From: Cricetomys ansorgei
Lineage: Eukaryota; Chordata; Mammalia; Rodentia; Nesomyidae
Assembly: GCA_026225945.1 (NCBI GenBank)
Contig: JAMJFZ010001074.1
Span: forward strand, 5,340,001-5,404,000
Direction: 5' to 3'
DNA length: 64,000 bases
Shown piece by piece: positions 46,349 to 59,395 of this stretch. The translations under genes were made by a program, and so were the position numbers. Below the pieces are notes generated by a model that ran no database searches, was not told where the DNA came from, and saw only the letters and a list, made by a program, of their open reading frames with translations. Position 1 is the stretch's first letter, and each line of letters begins with the position of its first letter.

Positions 46349-46445
46349 AATGAAGAATGTTTAAGAGATATGATCTGAAAATTGGATTAAACTCTTGAAC
46401 ACTTGTACTAGATAAAATTGTAAATAAACTAAATGACATAAATAT
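46349..46445 (+). other. Cox7c: Cox7c exon 3, 3' UTR only (end approximate)
   Basis: The exon begins aatgaagaatg right after the acceptor and carries the short AT-rich 3' end typical of COX7C mRNAs, with AATAAA about 15-20 nt before the inferred cleavage point. The cleavage point, near the run aaatgacataaatat, is inferred from that spacing. Confidence 0.82.
46423..46428 (+). terminator. Polyadenylation signal AATAAA of Cox7c
   Basis: A canonical AATAAA lies in exon 3, within taaataaact. GT-rich or T-rich downstream elements follow (ttgagttgttttatt at about 46480). Further AATAAA-like hexamers at about 47170 and 47330 could serve longer isoforms, but nothing in the sequence shows that they do. 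Confidence 0.85.
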
Positions 46446-46449
46446 TTAA

Positions 46450-49389
46450 TGCCTCTTCTCTGAAATAAGGAATGTGATAATTGAGTTGTTTTATTAACTG
46501 TATATATGGGGGCTGCCACCTTTTCTGTAAAGTGTCTCTGTTGAGGCCATCCTTAATCCAAAACTATGCATTAAACCTCCAACATTGTCAATAGTTTTAT
46601 ATTTATGTATTGAAATTACTAATTTCTATGCCTGTTTTTCACACAAGTTTCCCATCTTTTGAGGTCAAAAAGGCTTTTATTTATTCATGTACTTCATCTA
46701 TAATATGGTGAGTGGTAAATGAGCATTTTTAAAGAATTGTCAAAGCCAAAAGTGATTATTTCCTAAAAAGGCAAACTCTTAAGTGTTTCAGTGTGCTATA
46801 AGTGGATGAACAAGGATTTCCAAAATGTGAATGTAATAATTCAAATGTGGAAACACAAGAAGGTAGGATCTGTGCCAAAATGTAACTCATGTGTATTGTA
46901 CAGCTAGCTCCCTTATTTTTCTTTGCCCAGATGTCACTAACGATGGAAAGATGTAGTGGTCTGCTTTCTGGCAGACAAAAAGTAGAGATTTATAATATTT
47001 TAAGAAAAGATCAACTAGAGCTAAAGACAGATCACTGGGGAGCACTAGACAGCCCAGCCAGAAAAACAAGATGAGAGTTCTCTCAAAGGAGTGAGGCAGA
47101 GAACACCAAATGTCTTGACATCTGTGTGTGTGTATCCACACATACTGTATATGCCACCTCCACACAGTTTTAAAAATAAAATCAATCCCTTAGATACTTC
47201 TGTAAATATTGAAATGTCTATTTTAGCTTGTCCCTACATTAAAATCCTAAAACTTTCATATTAGCAAGTAATATTTCTCATAATTTTGTATACAAAAAGA
47301 AAAAAAAAGTTGCTTTCTATCAATGTTAATAAAGAGATTTTTAGAATAGCTGATTTTGGATAGATTTGAGTTCCTATTTAAATATGGGTACAATCAACCT
47401 AGTCATTACCAAATTTGCAGGTCCTTAGGATTTTTCTTAAAATGGGACAAGGGAAAATAACGGTGAATTATAAGCACTGATCCTGTTGAATGGCAATGCC
47501 CTGTTGAGCTTCCTGAATGAGGGGCTAAGTCCCCACCAGCCTAGGTCCCTGAGAGACAGTGGTGAGTGGAGCTATATTAAATGTATAGAAGGAGCAAGAA
47601 ACATACAAGATAACTTCTTTACATCTCTTAATTCTGCAACTCAGAATGTGACAAACAGATCCCCAAGGCCATTTCCAATCTAAAATAAGTATATCTCCAA
47701 TTATACAAGTATGGGAACACAGACTGAGTCAGTCATACTAAGGAAAACTTCTGTGTGAATAGGAACCAGAATGATGGAGAGTTAATAGCTTTAGGCTTTT
47801 AAAGTGTGTTTTGTTGCAGATGCACTTATTAGGAATTTCTACTGTAATTTTGATGGACTCCTTTGTAAAAATTAGGAAAATAAGTTCCCTTTTCCTAGTG
47901 ACACAGCGTCATGCCAGAGTACACTTACTACTAGTCCTGTGGCTTTTGTATGTTAGCAAACAATACATGTCTATTTTGCTTTCCTGAGTAGTTTAACTTT
48001 GAGTTTTTCTACTATCCCTACTAAAATTAACTGTCCATTCCCAATTTTCTCAGATCTAACAAAAGATGAATATCAATTATTGAAGCTTTTAACAGGATTC
48101 TGTGTACTTTAGGATAAGCTTTGTGTGCTTTGCTGGATTCACAACTTTCTACTATGATAAATATTAGACTTTTGACAAGTACATTTAGGTAAATAGTGGT
48201 AAGGATAAACACTGAGTTCAGTAACACTCTTAAATAGATGCAAACAATCCTAAGATGGTCTCAGACTCATCCTTTGCTTCCTAGAGGGAAACCACATATT
48301 AATAATTTTATCAGATTCACCTCTTAACCCTAATTTGTCCAGTTTATTGTTAGCAAAATTTCCTATATATTGTGCTGCAAGAGCTTTTTCAAGTTTAATT
48401 CTGTCCAATTTTAACTGCTAGTGTGAGATCTATATCCAATCTGAAGACTGCCTCCAACCAAAGCAATTTCTGTGTGTGAGTGCACTTACAGCCTGTTTTG
48501 GGAAGCAATGGACTTTACCACCACCAGAAACTGATGATGTGGGTTGTAAACATTCACAGAAATAGAACTAATTCATTTAACAGGAGAATCATTACAGAAC
48601 AGTATTTTGAAATTCCCAAATAATTCCCATATGGTACTGTACCCACCTGCACTTTGGGGACATAGTTCTCAATTACAATGCCAAGGAAACTGCCTTAGCA
48701 ACAGTGGGATGGGCTTGGAACAAGGGTCAGTTTTGCAGAGTTTGCCATCAAGGCAAACCTTATATTTCTGTTAGTCATAAAAAACTAATTCAACTACAAC
48801 TTAATAAAACTAGGAAACTTAAAATCTATATGTAGGAAAATAACCATTGAGATCAGAAAGAAAATGCCTAAAACTGACATCCAAGGGCAGAGTAAATCAG
48901 ATGGGGGCAAAAACCAAGTGCTACTCAGAAACCACATTTGAGATCTAGTGGATGAGAGAGCTGACTCCTACACACTTAAAGGGACTTGAATAATGAACAG
49001 AGCCGAAAGCAGAAGTTTCAGCATACCACCACTTATAACAGTCAGGGAAATGGTACCCCTGGAGGCTTGGTGATGAGGAAGGAAGCAAAAGTGGAATGAA
49101 TATTCCCAGAAAAACCAAAAAGAGGAACAAAATTAGAAGGCAAGAGTTCCTCCCGTCAAAACAAGTACAGCTCTCGTTAAAAACACTTTAGTACTTCATG
49201 ATAGCAAAAAAGAACAACTTTGAACTAAGAAATCTAACCGGTCTCCTCAAACTCATAGTTTAATGAAAACTTATATGAGAATCAGGAGAATATCGAAGCA
49301 AATATCAAATGTCAGATGAAATTCATATAAAGTAAATATGAAAATAGAACTTAGATTCACATTTCATTTAATATGATAAATTCCCCAAA
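46450..49389. other. Unique AT-rich DNA downstream of Cox7c
   Basis: About 2.9 kb with no recognised repeat or gene. It is notably low in repeats compared with the rest of the window. Open frames of up to 92 codons look random. Confidence 0.5.
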
Positions 49390-49419
49390 ATACCATCCAG
49401 AAATAGAATAATCTGCAAT

Positions 49420-50271
49420 TTGATTCATTCTCAATTACAGATCCATGTCCTTAACAAACCCCTGAGTCTGATAGAAGAGAAAGTGGGGAATAGACTTGAA
49501 CTCATTGGCACGAGAATGGACATTCTGAACAAAATACAATAGCACAGACATTAAGACCACTTCTAAGTGGAACTTCATGAAGCTGAAAAAGCTTCTGTAC
49601 AGTAAAGGACACTCATTTGAACAAAGTGGCAGCCTACAGAATGGGGGGGGCAACTTTACCAATTATATATCTGACACAGGGTTAATATCTAGAATATATA
49701 CTCATTGCTGTGGGAGTGGAAACTGGTATAACCACTGTGAACACTGGTATGATCATTCCTCCAAAAGCTGAAAATGGATCTGCCATAAGACCCAACTATC
49801 CCACTCTTAGGCATATACCCACAATATTCTACATAATCCTACAGAGGTATTTTCTCATTTATGTTCATAGCTGCTCTATTTATAATAGCAATTGATGACA
49901 GTCTATATGTTCATCAATAGATGTGTAGATAATGAAAATATGGAATATTTATACAATGGAATATTCATCTGTTAGGAAAAATAAAGCTATATAATTTGTA
50001 GAAAATAGAGTCAAAAACAATTATTCATGAAAAGATAAATATTGTATGTTTTCTTTTATATGTGAGAGTTAGCTTTTAAGCTTTTAGATATGTGCATTTC
50101 AATCCCAGTAACCACAGGGACCAGAGGGAAAGAGGGTAACTTCCAAGGATGGGGAAATAGAATATAATGTTATAAAGAGGAAACTACAGTAGGATAAAAT
50201 GAGGGAGTAGGGGACAGGGTAAAGGGGGTGGGGTGGGGAGGGATAGCTAACACTAAAGGCTTTTTGATAAG
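49420..50271 (+). mobile_element. LINE-1: ORF2 end and start of 3' UTR, internally deleted
   Basis: The L1 blocks tggggaatagacttgaactc, aaaaagcttctgtacagtaa/aggacactca, cagcctacagaat, taggcatataccca and catttatgttcatagctgct appear in order. After about 49700 a few hundred bases of ORF2 seem missing, since the sequence jumps to the region just before the terminal conserved block. It ends in G-rich 3' UTR and continues after the LTR insertion at 50737. Confidence 0.75.
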
Positions 50272-50736
50272 TGCTAATGTAACTTTCGATTGCTTAATGA
50301 GCGTCCACCCTTGAATTTTCCAGTGCTCTTTATTAATCACAAACTATGTCAAATCTCAAGGAATTCTATACCTAGGCTGCTTGGGAGAGACTTCTTTTTT
50401 CCCCAATCCTCCTTCATTCTCCAGTTCTCCAAAAACCTCTCTCTCTCTCTCTTCTGCCTTAGCCCTTTTAATTTTTCCCCTGCCTCCTCTATCCTTCCAG
50501 GACCTCATTACAATACAATGATACTAGGCTGGGGGTGATCAGAGTCTTTGCTCTTGATCTGCTCTTGATCTGCTAGTGACTGGTAGCCTTCAATTATCTA
50601 TCTGTTGAGATCTCAAGGCTAGCACAAGGGTGTGACTATGTAGGAAGCAAGGCCTGCACTGTTGCAAGGCATCTGGCTTCCCAGCTACAAGGCATCAAAA
50701 CCAAAACAGCACACAAGAGTAAAATATCCCACAACA
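50272..50736 (-). mobile_element. Solo LTR, ERVK-like (465 bp), inserted in the L1 3' UTR
   Basis: It is flanked by GATAAG (50266-50271) and GAAAAG (50737-50742), a 6-bp target duplication with one mismatch. On the minus strand it starts TGTTGTGGGATATTTTACTC, carries AATAAA in ttaataaagagcactg, and ends ...ATTAGCA. It is the same family as 35409-35859 in opposite orientation. A CT tract at 50434-50451 lies inside. Confidence 0.82.
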
Positions 50737-51500
50737 GAAAAGCCACATGGAAACCCACTACTATAGAAGCTTCCTAAACCATATACAAGCACGAAAGGAA
50801 TTTAAGTGGAGGTCATGTATTGGGAGATAATGTCCCAACTATACATTATATGCCACCAAGAGAAATCTCCATTGCCAGGAATGGGTTATATTTTGTTGAG
50901 TTGTTGACCAAAAGGATCCCATAGACTGCCCATCTTCAACCATCACAGACTAGCCAGTGCTATTGGCTAACCTCCACAACATAATGATAAGGTTCTATTG
51001 CTGAAGACAAAACTTACTTAAATCTCCAGTGCCAGGAATGGGTTATATTTTGAATTGTTAATCAAAAGGATCCCATAGATTGTCCATCTTCAAACACTGC
51101 CAGACATTGCCAAACATCACAGACTATTGCCAATGCTATTGGTTAAGCTTCCCAACATAATGCCAAGGCCCTATTGATGAAGACAGAACTTACTTATGTT
51201 ATCAATGGAGAAGTTGAGTAGATGGCCAACTAGAAGCTTTACTCCTACTGATAAACTTTCATGATGCTGAAAGGTACTTTGCATGCTACCAGAGAAGAAT
51301 AAGTATCAATCTTAACCCGTCTCTGACCCCTGACACCTATAACAGTGACATGCCTGCAAGATATACAATAGTGGTGTGGATGTTTTAAGAGTAACTAACG
51401 ACTTTTAAAATTGGATTTATGATCAACTCCATTAAATGGAACCAATACCTAAGATTGCGAATGTGGCCAAGAACCTGAAACTAGGTGAAACATTTGCAAA
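50737..51500 (+). mobile_element. LINE-1 3' UTR, continuation after the LTR
   Basis: It resumes with gccacatggaaacccactac and tagaagcttcctaaacc and runs to about 51500 (ttggatttatgatcaactcc, ccaagaacctgaaactaggt). It holds a tandem duplication of about 157 bp (50865 onward and 51022 onward). Confidence 0.72.
50865..51198. repeat. Tandem duplication in the L1 3' UTR
   Basis: Two units starting atctcca.tgccaggaatgg (50865 and 51022) share ggatcccatag, gtgctattgg/atgctattgg, acataatg and gaacttactta. The second is about 20 bp longer through an extra ccagacattgccaaacatc. The units are clearly diverged, so the duplication is old or part of the L1 subfamily. Confidence 0.85.
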
Positions 51501-51914
51501 TGTAGCAGAAGAAAAGACATCTTCAGTTAGAAATTCAACAATTTAAAGCATGAATATAGTAAGTAGGATTTTCTTTTTTCAAACAGGAAAAGAATACAAG
51601 AAAAAAAAGCAACAATCTTTGAAATTATAAGATATATAAGGGTAGACATTCCTGAAGCTATAATAAAGGGACTGAAGGAATGGAGCAGGCGAGGAAAAAA
51701 AAAGTAGAATAAAATTTACTGTCAGTGACATGAGTTTAAACAAAAACACATGACCAAGTAGAACATTGCTTTAATCCAAAAGTTCCTTATGTCTCTTCCC
51801 TGAGAAGTCCTTGTCATCATAGTAACTGGTATGCTTATATCCCCATTGATTAACTTAAATCTATTCTAGAAATTAGTTGACATGTAACTTTCATATATAT
51901 AAGTTTCATAGTAT
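51501..51914. other. Intergenic DNA, nothing recognised
   Basis: AT-rich with short A runs; no gene or clear repeat. Confidence 0.4.
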
Positions 51915-52235
51915 AGGGGCTCAGGAGATGGCCTAGTGAGAAAAGTGCTTGCCATGAAAAATTGAGGACTGGAATCCAGACCCTCAAAATACATGTGAAA
52001 ACCAGGCACTCATAAAGGTTGTCTGTAATCCTAGTACTTAGAAAACAGAGACTTTGTGTCCCGGGGCAATCTGACAAACTAAACTAGCTAGAATCAGAGA
52101 CCTCTGGGTTGAATGGAGGACTCCGCTTCAATAAATATCACAGAACAACTGAGAAAGTCACCCTACCTTAATTTTGGGCTTAGGTACCTACCTAAATACA
52201 CACATACAAACATGTATGCACACATGCACTCACTA
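51915..52235 (+). mobile_element. B4-type SINE (ID-B1 fusion), old
   Basis: The head is ggggctcaggagatggccta then agtgcttgccatgaaaaatt. The B1-like middle is accaggcactcataaaggtt, ctgtaatcctagtacttaga. The end is acacacatacaaacatgtat/gcacacatgca. The head-plus-B1 order is typical of B4. Confidence 0.72.
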
Positions 52236-52737
52236 CGCACTTGCAAAATTCCCAAAACCTAAAGGTATTGGTGGTGTGCATATTAAACAATGCTACTTTA
52301 GGAAATTTAAACATTAATATCAGATCTAACATTATCAAAGCATTTCACAAAGATAATCTGACTTGATGCATCAATACAATTGATGCACAGAGGTTGTATG
52401 CAGGAAAAAAGGCAAAAAGGGATGGAAAAAGAATGTTGTATCAGTAAAGCAATGATATCAAGCACCTAACATTTTCTGCAAATAGTAAAAGCATAGTAAA
52501 TGTTTTTGGACATAAACTGAAGGGAAGAATATTCCAAGTATAGAGAATGAATACTGAGGATATTCAAATAGAAGGCCTTCGGAAGTCATGAAAAGGCTGT
52601 TGGCATAACTGAGTATGCAATGAGATTAATAAATATGTTGTGGCAATGTGGGGAGAACATCGTTGTTGTGACAACTTAAGGTCTAATGTAGGCTGCAGTA
52701 TGAGAAAGAACAGCCAGGAGAATTAGAATAGGAGATG

Positions 52738-53150
52738 CCTTAGTTTGGGTTTCCACTGCTGTGATTGAAAAAACATAACCAAAAAGTAAGTTGAGAGGGA
52801 AAGTGTTTATTTGGCTTACACTTCCATACAAGTGTTCATAATTGAAGGAATTCAGAACAGGAACTCAAACAGAGCAGGGCAGGAACCTGAAGGCAGGAGC
52901 TGATGGGGAAGCCATCGAAGTGCTGCTTACTAAATTGCTCCTCATGACTTGCTCAGGCTGCGTTCTGATAGAACCCAGGAACACTAGCCCAGAGATGGCG
53001 CCATCCTCAATGGGCTGAGCCCTGCATTAAAAAGTGCCTTACAGGCCGACCTATAACCCAGTCTTATGGAGGCATTTTCTTAACTGAGGTTCCTTCTTCT
53101 CAAATGATCTAGCTTGTTTCAAGTTGCCTTAAAACTATCAAGCGCATGAG
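52738..53150 (-). mobile_element. 0.4-kb rodent interspersed repeat (URR1-like?)
   Basis: It runs from ccttagtttgggtttccact through tttatttggcttacacttcc, gaacctgaaggcaggagctg and atggaggcattttcttaact to gtttcaagttgccttaaaac. It has the same direction as the copies at 8.7-9.4 kb and is nearly complete. Confidence 0.68.
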
Positions 53151-54060
53151 GGTTCAATAAGGATAACACATTAAAGGGTTAAATATTCAACATAACAATT
53201 ATTTGGAGACAAGGAACAGGAAAACCATGCTTCTGTCATTACTAATTGGCCAGTTTAAGCAACGAACTTATTGGATCTATGCAACTTATTGGGTTCTCTA
53301 ACAATTCTATTGTATTAAGTAGATGTGCAAAATAAAAACCTGTATCTTTATATTATAACTCAAATAAATAAATGAGAGTAGAAAATTCTGTGAGAGACCA
53401 GTGTCGGGGGGAAAGTGTTCTGGCTTCTCTATCTCCATAGTTAATTTCATTCTAGCTTTAAAATCAAAGTGCCTCTACACACTAAAACCCATGGTGAAGT
53501 CTTTTGATGTCTTGAATACTTAGTGCTTTCTCTGGCATTATAAAATAACTTTATAGTGCAGTTAATCAAGTGACAGTAAGAGGCAGTACTCTACAGAGAG
53601 CTCATTTTAATATTTAATACGATGAATGCTGAACTCCAATGTTAAAGGCAGTCCCATTTGCATATGTACATAGGATGTCAGTACTCCATCAAAGCAGTAA
53701 CTATCAGTCCAAAATGTGACATGCCCTGCTGAATCAAGAAATTGACAAAAGACAGATCCATTTCTTCAAATATCTATTCAACTTTCATGTTTACAGTACT
53801 GTTGCAGTCTCTGGGAGAAAACACTAAGGGAAGCAAATGATAGTCCCTATCTCTCAGGAGTGCACAAATCTCAGGTAAACACAGATGCTTCCACACACCG
53901 AATGAATACAAATTAAAATACTGTAAATGCTGGGAAAGAGGCTCAAGAAGCATAAAGAAAACATGATTGAGTGTACAACCTAGTATACCTGAGACAATGT
54001 TTGGGATTTTTAGATTTTGAGCTCCTAGATATTTAGAGAAGAAAGTATAGCACATATATT
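53151..54060. other. Intergenic DNA, nothing recognised
   Basis: No gene, RNA or repeat is seen. The 93-codon minus-strand frame at 53774-54055 has no family features. Confidence 0.4.
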
Positions 54061-54137
54061 TACTGCCAAAGTCCAGCTTCGACTAGAGGTCAGGGGTCCC
54101 AAGAGAGATGTGGAGTCAGACAGCTAATGTGATTGCA

Positions 54138-54192
<55 letters not shown>

Positions 54193-54498
54193 TATATATC
54201 AACAAAGTCTAGCAGGTCAGGGTTCCAAAGAGAAGGTGTGTAGTCAGCGTGGGCGGTGGGGGGAACAGATGTATCATGGATGGGTGACACATCTGCTTAT
54301 TCAGGCTTCTCTTTTCCTTTAAACATTTGTCTCCATTTCAGCTTTTTTCCTTCTCTCCATAAAATCACACATATATGCATACTCATTCACACACATCTTG
54401 CACAAGAAGCAACACTTTAACACACACACACACCACACACACACTCATTTACACACATCTTGTGGAAGAAGCAAAGCTTCAATACACACACATATCCA

Positions 54499-54540
<42 letters not shown>

Positions 54541-54545
54541 TATCC
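54061..54545. repeat. CA-rich region with local duplications
   Basis: It contains (CA)n at 54138-54190, 54421-54442 and 54500-54538. Two local duplications are present: aaagtccagc...gaggtcaggggtcccaagag (from 54068) against aaagtctagcaggtcagggt (from 54205), and a 62-bp unit (actcattcacacacatcttg from 54381, actcatttacacacatcttg from 54443). Open frames here are HTHT repeat artefacts. Confidence 0.85.
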
Positions 54546-56510
54546 ATACTCATCTTGAAAGCTTCATTTTTCCTTATTATCTTCCATATACCTATATACC
54601 TTTTAAACAATACCCTTTACATAAGAAGAAATCACATCATAATCATTAGTCCTGTTTCTCCCAGTGAATGATTACAAGTTATGTATTTAGAAAAGAGGTT
54701 GTTAACAAAATCTCACACATGACTATACATGAACACCCAGTTATCCATGTACTTTCCGCCCCCAACAATAATTTTATTGTTATAAATTAGCAGAGTTTAA
54801 ACAACCAAATATTCTCACAGTCAGCTTGTATTGTAGCTGGCTTGTAGCAGTCTTGCAGTTACTAGGAAACAAGTGCTGTGGGGCCATAGAGGAACTGCCA
54901 TGCTAAGTGGATGGAGAGGGCTTGGAACCCCAAGCTCTCATTCTGAAGAGCTGACAGGAAACTGGCCCCTCCCCTCCAGAGCAGCAGACACACCACAAGC
55001 CACAGCACAACTCCACTCCTCTCTAATGGCACTCAATCTGGCAAAGTTGTTTATCTGGAGTTGCAACTAAACCCTTCCATATAAGGTCTATCCCTCTGGT
55101 CCCCAGAAAATACCCAAGCCATAATCGCAATATACAAGTAGGACTGCCTATCCTAACCAGTGAGATCCCATTGACAATCCTGGGATATGGGGACCATTCC
55201 TCTGGCTATAGATATGTAAGCCCTTCCCCCACTAAAGAGTAAAGCCCTCTGTCCTTGGCTACAAATAATGGTTCCTTTGTTCTCATAGGCTCACAGATCT
55301 CTGATCTGAGACTGGATGGATGCATGGTAGAAGCACACTGCCCCACCTGGCTTCTCACTGGCCTGCAAGTGGCGGAGCCAGGAAGCTGCCCCTGGATTTT
55401 TTATTTTTATTTTACAACAGAGTACACATCATAGTATCTTAATGCAATTCTTATTTAGTTAACACAGTGAAATGAGTTTTTCATTAATTAGAAAACTAGG
55501 TAAAGGGTCTTTTTGCATTTCTTAGATAAAGGAGAATCTGTCAGTGTTTGGAACATAGCAACAGAGGCTGCCTAGTATAACAGAGGTCACTAGAGGCTGG
55601 GTCAGGTGAAGTCTTGCAAGAGTTTGTTATGATTTTGACTCTTAATGAGAAGAAGAGTCAACAGAGGATTTAGAGAAAAGGAGGAACACAGTCTGACTTA
55701 AATGTTGAAGGGCTCACTGTGTACTTCATCAATAATAAAGACAACAAGAAGCAAGACTAGAAGCCAGACAAACATATTGCAGTATTCACAAGAAGGAAAA
55801 TGAAACCTTGAACAAATCTGAGCAGAGTTTTTATTCATCAGGCTTATTCACATAAATCGGGCAAAAGAGAGAGAAAAAGAGATATCAATTTACCATATTT
55901 GGTGTCTGCATATGATAACGGAAGCTGAATAGTTCTTGAACTGCAGCCAGCATCATACTGGACACCAAGGGTGAACTGGTGGTTAGTAACTGTGTGTCAA
56001 TTGAAAGGCAAAACTATATCCTGGATAATGCAGGCAGAGAGCAAGAAGTCTTTCTTCATCAGGTTTTTATTATATTTGCATATTGAATGGATTGGATTAG
56101 GCCCATCCATCTTTGGGGAAAAACTTGCTTCAGTGTCCTGATTCTAATATTAATGTCATTGCTGTGTACTTATTTTGTCCAAATTGAAACAATCCTTCCC
56201 AGAGCAAAGAGGAGGACTCGTGATATACCAGGATGAAGAAATTCATGAAATTTACAAGATATATGAGGTCCCTCTCTAAGGTTATAAAAGTGTTGAAATA
56301 TTGCTGGGAAGAAAAGACCCCCTTCTTGGAGATCTGCAGTTTAGCAACAGAGTTCCAGGGCATGGCTTTCACCAGAATTATCCACACTAGAGTGAGTTTC
56401 TCAGTGATATAGTTGTTTTTCAGTCACTGGTACTGTAAGTGACCCTAACAAAATTGTTGCTTTGTCAAGGTTGATGTTGGAGGAATCCTTTCTTAGGTTT
56501 CTCTTCTATA
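54546..56510. other. Intergenic DNA, possibly part LTR-derived
   Basis: The stretch 54840-55400 is GC-richer than its surroundings and may be old LTR or retroviral DNA, but I could not match it to a family. The rest is AT-rich unique DNA. Confidence 0.3.
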
Positions 56511-56513
56511 CCT

Positions 56514-56850
56514 GATATGCTGTTTTTAACCAGAATGGCACCCATAGGTTCAAAGATTTGAATGTTTGGCTGCCAGTTAGTGGAACTGTTTGGGAAGGAT
56601 TAGAAAGTGAGGCCTTCCTGGAGGAGATATATCATTGGCGCAGGCTTTGAGACTTCAAAAAGGATCATGCCTTTCTCAGTGTATCTCTGTTTTTGCCTCT
56701 AGTTGTGGGTTAAGCTGTGAGCTCTAATCTCTGCCTTTGTTCTACCATCATGGGTTCTAACCCTCTGATAACACAAGCCAAACCATACGGCTTCTTTTAT
56801 AAGTTGCCTTGGTCATAGTGTTTTATTATAGCAAAAGAAAAGTAACTATT
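56514..56850 (+). mobile_element. MaLR-type (ORR1-like) solo LTR
   Basis: It shares with the copy at 61865 the order agaatggc.cccatagg, tttgaatg.ttgg, ggaactg, gggaaggat.ag, ggag..atat.tca, and the end ttgccttggtcatagtgttt. I remember this layout as the MaLR/ORR1 LTR group of rodents. No target duplication was read. Confidence 0.6.
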
Positions 56851-58914
56851 AATCCTATATGGGTTGAATAAGTTTAAATCTCCCAGGAAAAGTCACACAA
56901 CAATCATCAAAGGGACCACAAAATAATCTCACTGAGAAATAACGTTTATATATCTAGGCAATATGTACCCTGGTCAAGACAATTCTCAGAATTAATCCAT
57001 AGATGTTTTAAATGTAATTGTTAATAGAATTCTCTGACAAAGATTCCCCAACCAATTAGCTATTAAGCTAGAAGAGGAAGATAAATTAAGTATTCTTATT
57101 TCCATTTTCCTTATATTAAAAAAATAGAGAAAAGAGGAAAAAAAATAGAGCTAAAAAGTGTCCAGGCATACCTAGGGTTGTATACCTTCTAAACACACAG
57201 GCCATTTCAACTCCAGGCTTGCTCATGCCACAGAAGCTCTCAGTCACTACACTGGTGGGGAAGAGATACTGGAGAATCCTCCATTCCCCTCCAGAGTGAG
57301 TATTTATTTTACAAATAACTTCTCTATTTATGCAAACATTGAGCTCTTTCTCATTTGCTTGATTTTACTCCTAAATTATATAAATTAGCTTTCTATTCAG
57401 TTTTCAATGTATCACTCTAGCATTTGAATGCTTACCAAGGACAGAATAAATATTCATATTTTGAGCCAAACCTAAGCTGATAATATAATTATAAAAAAAA
57501 AAGCAAAAAAACAAGCCATCAAAAAGGCTCTGTCAAAAGACTTAAACGCAAAAACTCCTTATTTATGTCTGATTTTTGATATGTAAATTATCCTGTGCTT
57601 ATCATCCTGAAGCATATTGTTTACATGTCAATTAAGTCTACAATGCCTACGAATCCCTTAATTATATCACTATTAAGAGCTAGAAAATTGCAACTAGTCA
57701 TGCTTCAGAAAGTCTTTCACAGATGTCAAAGTAAATTACAAGTGAAGAAAAACAAATATCTTGTGAAGTACCTTAGCAATACATGAAATCTATGTAACAC
57801 ATACAGTCATCATTTATTTATCTCATTTTTTTTCAGATACAGATTTCTTTCTATTGATTCTATCAGCAAACTGATCCTCAAGACAGAAAGTTGTGGCATT
57901 AAAGGCACATCCCTGTGGACCCCTGTTGATGAGCTGAATTCAAGAAAAGAATGAAGCATAGATAGAGGTCATGTCATATTTATATTATATTCTGTGAGAC
58001 TTCCTACTGACTATAGAAGGGAGCTTTGGAGTGCTTGCAATAGAGATTCATGTTCCTAAAATCTGGATTACCTAGGAGAGTCCCAGGTCCCCTTTAACAC
58101 TGGGATTAGTCTTTACACCTAGAAAGATTTCACAGTCAATGTTTAGATCTCCATTTAATTTCACTTAATAAAAACAAAACATATTCCCAATTTGAATGCT
58201 TTGGCTTAGTTTCTAAAAGGGAAAAAAATGCCAAATTTAATTTGGCTATTTTTGATAGCAGTTCCAATTTACCGAGTCAGTCTGAGTAACAACAGCTAGA
58301 ATTCATCCCTAGAGAAATTCACCTTGAAGCTCTCAGCACAAGCCAGGTCTTGGAAGGTGTTTGTACTCTGTCAAACATCCAGGCAATATCTAAAACTGTC
58401 ATAGTCCTTTGAAGTCAAGAGAACCTGCTTCTTTGCACAGACTATGTTTCATCTGAAATTAGAGGAAATTACCTTCCTTCATCACAAGTACAACTACTTG
58501 TGATGTAAGCCTCACTTACATCTGAACATATCACAAGCCTGTTAGGTATATTCAGATTGATTCAGATCCTTTTGGATAAAAACAAACAAACAAACAAACA
58601 AAAGAACACTCCAAAGTTATTATCACTGACCTGCAGAATACAATCCCTAAATCTTAAGTCTAACACTGTTTTTTCCTAAGTTTAAGTTCCAAAATACTAG
58701 TTGTGGAAGAGCACATACATTCAAACCGTAGCACCTGACTATCCTGAAGCAGCCATGCCAGGAAGACCATGTGGATCATCAGAGATTGAAAACGATATCT
58801 AAAGAGCCCCAACTGTTTTAACTCCCACGTGTTAGAGTCTTTTGAGATCAGATTCTCAGTAGAAGCAAATATAACCACCCTCATCTAACTGCATTTTTTT
58901 TTCTTAAATTTAAA
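56851..58914. other. AT-rich intergenic DNA, nothing recognised
   Basis: It includes a small (AAAC)n at 58577-58603. No gene or RNA is seen. Confidence 0.42.
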
Positions 58915-59395
58915 AGCTTTATACTTTGAGAATGCCATACAGTCTATTTTACCATATTTTTCCCATCTCCAACTCCTGCCAGATCCTGTACACCTTCCTA
59001 CTACCCACAAATGGTCTTTCTCTAACTTAAAAAAAAAAAGTTACAAAAGAAAAAAAGGCACTAAAAGACAGAGTCTGATTAGTTTTAGACAATTACTCCT
59101 GAACATGGAGGCTCTCTTAGAGTGTGGCCAATATAACCTGGATCTACTACATTGTAGAAAAGTGATTTTCACCTCTCCCAGAAGCTGCCATTTGTGAATA
59201 GCTTCTCAGCTGGGCGTGAAACTTTGGGCCATTTTCCTTCCTTCATGCTGGGATTGTTTTCTTCTGCTTTGAGTTTATGCAGATGAATGCTGGGAATGCT
59301 TTTTGAGTTCATATTTGCATCTGTCCTGTTGTGTCTCTTCACCCACTGGCCAAGGTAAGGTGTAGTATTTGTCCTTCTGAGTTTCATTGAAATCT
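58915..59395 (-). mobile_element. LINE-1 (Lx-like) 3' UTR
   Basis: Reversed 3' UTR blocks: ccatctccaactcctgccag, gacaattactcctgaacatg, cttagagtgtggccaatata, gaatagcttctcagctggg, and ttgagttcatatttgcatct/gtcctgttgtgtc. Two A-rich interruptions occur near 59028-59056. Confidence 0.65.

Noticed and set aside
54375..54671. His/Thr-rich frames resembling a metal-binding repeat protein
   Set aside because: They are translations of CA dinucleotide repeats.
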